A DNA stretch of 64,000 bases from Rhodoligotrophos defluvii (GTDB taxonomy: Bacteria; Pseudomonadota; Alphaproteobacteria; Rhizobiales; Im1): contig NZ_SZZM01000001.1 in NCBI RefSeq assembly GCF_005281615.1, forward strand, positions 1,831,455 to 1,895,454, in the 5' to 3' direction. Position 1 is the stretch's first letter. Every line of letters starts with the position of its first letter. The position numbers and the translations under genes are program-made. The notes under the pieces are model-generated. The model was not told where the DNA came from. It did not search any database and was given only the letters and a program-made list of their open reading frames with translations. Shown here one piece after another: positions 61,609 to 64,000 of this stretch.

Positions 61609-62496
61609 TCAGCCGGCGTACTGCACGACGCCGCGGTAGCTCGGGTCAGGGATGAAGGCGAGCAGCGAGAAGGCCCGAGAGCCGTTGGCCGCCGAGTTTG
61701 GATCGAAGGTGCCGCGCACATCGCCCGTGGTCGCCGTAGCAGCGGCCGTCGCGCCAGCCACCACGGTGCCCGCCGTCGGCACGCCGCCATCTTCGAGCTC
61801 GCGGAGCACGAAGCCGACTTCCGGCAGGAACACCGGCAGCCCGAAGACGTCACCGGTGCCGACCGTTGCGCCGGTCACGTCCGCGCTGACCCTCACCGAA
61901 GTGACCGTCTTGAACGCCTTCTTGCCGGTCATCGAGGTGCCGGAAGCGGACGATTCGACGAGCGTCTCGCCGTACTCGTCCGTGCCCGTCACGGTCATGA
62001 CGGCCGTGTTGGTCCAAGCAGCGACCACGTTCCGGGGCACATCGAAGGTAGCCACACCACCGGCCGCCAGGGCGCCGTTGATGTCGCCGCTGCCGGCCGC
62101 AGTGATCGCCTGGGAGGCGCACACCCCGTCAGCATCGGCCGTGGCCGGCGCACCGAGGTCGATACGAAGCAGCGTGCCGAACAGGATGTTATGCGCACCG
62201 CCGGTATACGTGCTGATGTCCCCTTCACCGAGGACATCGACCTGGAGCTGGACTGCCGAGCTCGCCGGAAGGGTGGTCACGCCCTTGTAGGTCACAGTGA
62301 TATTGGAAGCCCCGAACGCCACCGTGAAGTCCTGCGGAGCGTAGAGCATGCGCTGCAGGCCGCCGGCCCACAGCTGGTGCCCGTAGCCGCCGCGGAACGT
62401 CCCGGAGTTGGTTCCCTGGGGGTACCCCAGCGTGAACGTCCCGTTGGTCGCGACGTTCGCGGAGAGCGTCCCATCGATACGATAGATGCTAGGCAT
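61609..62496 (-). CDS. Phage cement/decoration-like protein
   Basis: The 295-residue protein is beta-rich with many Thr/Val/Gly repeats (VATNGTFTLGYPQGTNSG, TVTYKGVTTLPASSAVQL). It directly follows the major capsid gene, the usual place of decoration or minor capsid proteins. The call rests on position and composition. Confidence 0.65.
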   Translation of the reverse strand: MPSIYRIDGTLSANVATNGTFTLGYPQGTNSGTFRGGYGHQLWAGGLQRMLYAPQDFTVAFGASNITVTYKGVTTLPASSAVQLQVDVLGEGDISTYTGGAHNILFGTLLRIDLGAPATADADGVCASQAITAAGSGDINGALAAGGVATFDVPRNVVAAWTNTAVMTVTGTDEYGETLVESSASGTSMTGKKAFKTVTSVRVSADVTGATVGTGDVFGLPVFLPEVGFVLRELEDGGVPTAGTVVAGATAAATATTGDVRGTFDPNSAANGSRAFSLLAFIPDPSYRGVVQYAG

Positions 62497-62509
62497 GGGT
62501 CGGTTCTCC

Positions 62510-63559
62510 TTAAGCGATCGAGATCACGAGATGGCTGTTGCGCTTGTCGCACACGAGGCCGCCGACCCAGGTCTTGGCGCGGTAGAACACGTACTTGTTC
62601 TCCGGCCGCGCGGGGAAATGCGACTTCATGTTTTCGCCGTCGATGTGCATCGGGTAGATGTTGCGAAGGTCGAGCAGATAGGCGTACTTAGCCTTGCCCA
62701 TGTCATCGAGGGTCGGGTCGTACTCGAACCGCAGGCCCTTGAACGACGGATCGGCCGCAGACACATCGATCGTGCCGCCTTCCTTTGCCCAGCCGGTCTG
62801 GGTGTAGAAACCCTTGGCGCGCATCTCAGCCTCGAGCTGGTCAAGGAAGTCGGAGCCGGCCAGCGCCAGATTGGGCTTGCCGCCATACCGACGAAGCTGA
62901 CGCCATTCCTTCGACAGCTGCTTGACGAGCACCTGAGCCGAGGGGTCCGAGCCTACGTTCAGACCGATCTGCGCCCGGTTGCGCCACCAGGTGTTGGACG
63001 CCTGGTCGATGCCACCGACCACAGTGGCCGAGGCCGGGTTCTCCAGAACGAAGGACTGGATGCCCGGAACCAGCTTGGCGTTCTGCGTGCCGTCGCGCCA
63101 GAACATGTCGTTCATGCCGCGGGCCATGCCCTCCGCCATGTCCTCGAGCTTGTCGTCGAGGATGTTGGCCAGCTGGATGACTTCTGCATCGCTGTGCGTG
63201 GTTGCGTTCCGGCCGGTGTTCGTATCAACGATGCTGATCCCGTTGTGCAGGAGCTCGTGCATCGTGAACGAAATGCCGGCGTGGATCAGCTTCCACGGAT
63301 AGCTCGCCACGCGGATGTTGGCCGGGTTCTGGTACTCGACCTGGTCGTCGTACTCGAAACCCTGAATGGTCGTGGTGTACTCGCCTTTCACCCGGCGAGT
63401 GATCCTCTCCTTGCCACCCGGGAAGGGCTTAGACTTGGCCATCATGGCCCGGAGGAGGGGCTTTTCCTGGATGGCCTGGGAGAGGATGTTCCCTTTCTTA
63501 AAGTGGAAGTCGAGCGTGGCGTTCGCCATGCTCTCGAATTCAGCGGTCGTGAACGGCAT
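62510..63559 (-). CDS. Phage major capsid protein
   Basis: The 349-residue protein fits the HK97-fold major capsid proteins of podoviruses: N-terminal arm MPFTTAEFESMANATLDFHF, E-loop region FPGGKERITRRVKGEYTT, and A-domain block GFYTQTGWAKEGGTIDVS. Size and position after a scaffold-like gene and before a cement-like gene support the assignment. No cleavage site for a protease is evident. Confidence 0.82.
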   Translation of the reverse strand: MPFTTAEFESMANATLDFHFKKGNILSQAIQEKPLLRAMMAKSKPFPGGKERITRRVKGEYTTTIQGFEYDDQVEYQNPANIRVASYPWKLIHAGISFTMHELLHNGISIVDTNTGRNATTHSDAEVIQLANILDDKLEDMAEGMARGMNDMFWRDGTQNAKLVPGIQSFVLENPASATVVGGIDQASNTWWRNRAQIGLNVGSDPSAQVLVKQLSKEWRQLRRYGGKPNLALAGSDFLDQLEAEMRAKGFYTQTGWAKEGGTIDVSAADPSFKGLRFEYDPTLDDMGKAKYAYLLDLRNIYPMHIDGENMKSHFPARPENKYVFYRAKTWVGGLVCDKRNSHLVISIA

Positions 63560-63587
63560 CTTCGCGGTGTCCTACAGGACAACCCGC

Positions 63588-64000
63588 TCAACGAATCCCT
63601 GCGAGCGTATTATTCAACACGTCCAGTGTGTTCTTCGGCTCGGGCGTTGAACGGGGCGAGGAACCAACACCCGTCACCGGCCTCATTTCGCGCTTAGGCG
63701 CCGCAAACGGTTTGAGCCGCTCTCGAACCCGTTTGTCCACTTCCTCGCAGAGGGCATAGACGTCCTGGGCCGTGGGGGGCACACCGCGTTGGCGGAGTTC
63801 CGCGCCGATGAGTTCGACGACGAGGTCCTTCCTCAAACTCCAGTCGGGGTCGCTCTGCGCCTTGGTTTGAGCCCAGCTATCGCCTGCGCTGACCACTTCC
63901 GCCGTAAGCCGCTCGAGCTGCTGCCGCTCGGCTTGGGCTTGCGCCATCTGCTGGTGCCTCTGAAGCTGGTATTGACTGAGCCTGGCCGTGGCTTCGGTTT
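63588..64000 (-). CDS. Scaffold-like phage protein, partial at the window end
   Basis: An ATG at 63947 gives 119 residues, but the frame stays open to the window edge and continues as the same kind of glutamine/alanine-rich coiled coil (SQYQLQRHQQMAQAQAERQQ), so the true start lies beyond 64000. Charged helical sequence ending in a disordered tail just before the major capsid gene is typical of scaffolding proteins. The assignment is by position and composition. Confidence 0.65.
   Translation of the reverse strand, partial: TEATARLSQYQLQRHQQMAQAQAERQQLERLTAEVVSAGDSWAQTKAQSDPDWSLRKDLVVELIGAELRQRGVPPTAQDVYALCEEVDKRVRERLKPFAAPKREMRPVTGVGSSPRSTPEPKNTLDVLNNTLAGIR

Larger units (their letters stand above)
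47189..64000 (-). mobile_element. Podovirus-like prophage, integrase-proximal part
   Basis: All genes from the integrase to the window end read leftward and encode integration, repression, lysis and virion functions. The right end, with terminase, portal and replication genes, is outside the window. There is no tail-tube, sheath, baseplate or tape-measure gene among about 15 kb of virion genes, while an SU10-type adaptor, a stabilisation-like protein and several probable internal virion proteins occur, which fits a short-tailed phage. Confidence 0.88.

Overview
The window is GC-rich chromosomal DNA of an alphaproteobacterium, most likely of the order Hyphomicrobiales (Rhizobiales). Supporting signs are the order rnd-lptC-lptA-lptB-rpoN-ptsN, a DUF1150 gene beside a small heat-shock gene, an NDUFA9-like epimerase, the long form of dCTP deaminase, CtrA-type boxes, and mosaic intergenic palindromes of the rhizobial RIME type. 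The genus cannot be named from sequence alone.

Region 1 (1-9.65 kb) looks like a catabolic island: the end of a Liv-type ABC importer (permease, LivG-like and LivF-like ATPases), a PF04199 cyclase/hydrolase, a TetR regulator, then a forward run of short-chain dehydrogenase, acyl-CoA synthetase, DUF35 protein, thiolase-like protein, M20 amidohydrolase and GST. Two copies of one palindrome (TGGTA-N7-TACCA) overlap the promoters of the cyclase and of the dehydrogenase run, so the TetR protein probably controls both.

Region 2 (9.7-46.98 kb) is mostly housekeeping: dCTP deaminase, apaG, argE-like, gshB, yraN, rsmI, LpoA-like lipoprotein, DcaP-like porin, lepA, rph, rdgB, hemW, an Omp25-type barrel, a Flp-like pilin, an M17 aminopeptidase, MarR, NlpC/P60, pheT-pheS, rplT-rpmI, infC (with an AUC start), queG, tRNA-Leu(CAG), rnd, the lptCAB export genes, rpoN and ptsN. 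The usual hpf between rpoN and ptsN is absent. A mobile palindromic repeat is duplicated as 63-nt units between lptC and lptA and is read in frame in front of LptA. A heat-shock unit (sigma-32-type promoter, ROSE-like leader, hsp20, DUF1150) lies near 45 kb.

Region 3 (about 47.2 kb to the window end) is the integrase-proximal part of a prophage. Integrase, an AlpA-like protein and a repressor with two operator palindromes are followed by a long leftward unit (read from 64 kb down): scaffold-like protein, major capsid, cement-like protein, SU10-type adaptor, tail/stabilisation protein, gp13-like protein, several probable internal virion proteins, a membrane-anchored trypsin-like protease, a GH19 endolysin with a membrane tail, a GTA-type holin, and an HTH-metallophosphoesterase fusion. 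No tail-tube, sheath or tape-measure gene is visible, which suggests a short-tailed (podovirus-like) virion. Terminase, portal and replication genes must lie beyond the window.
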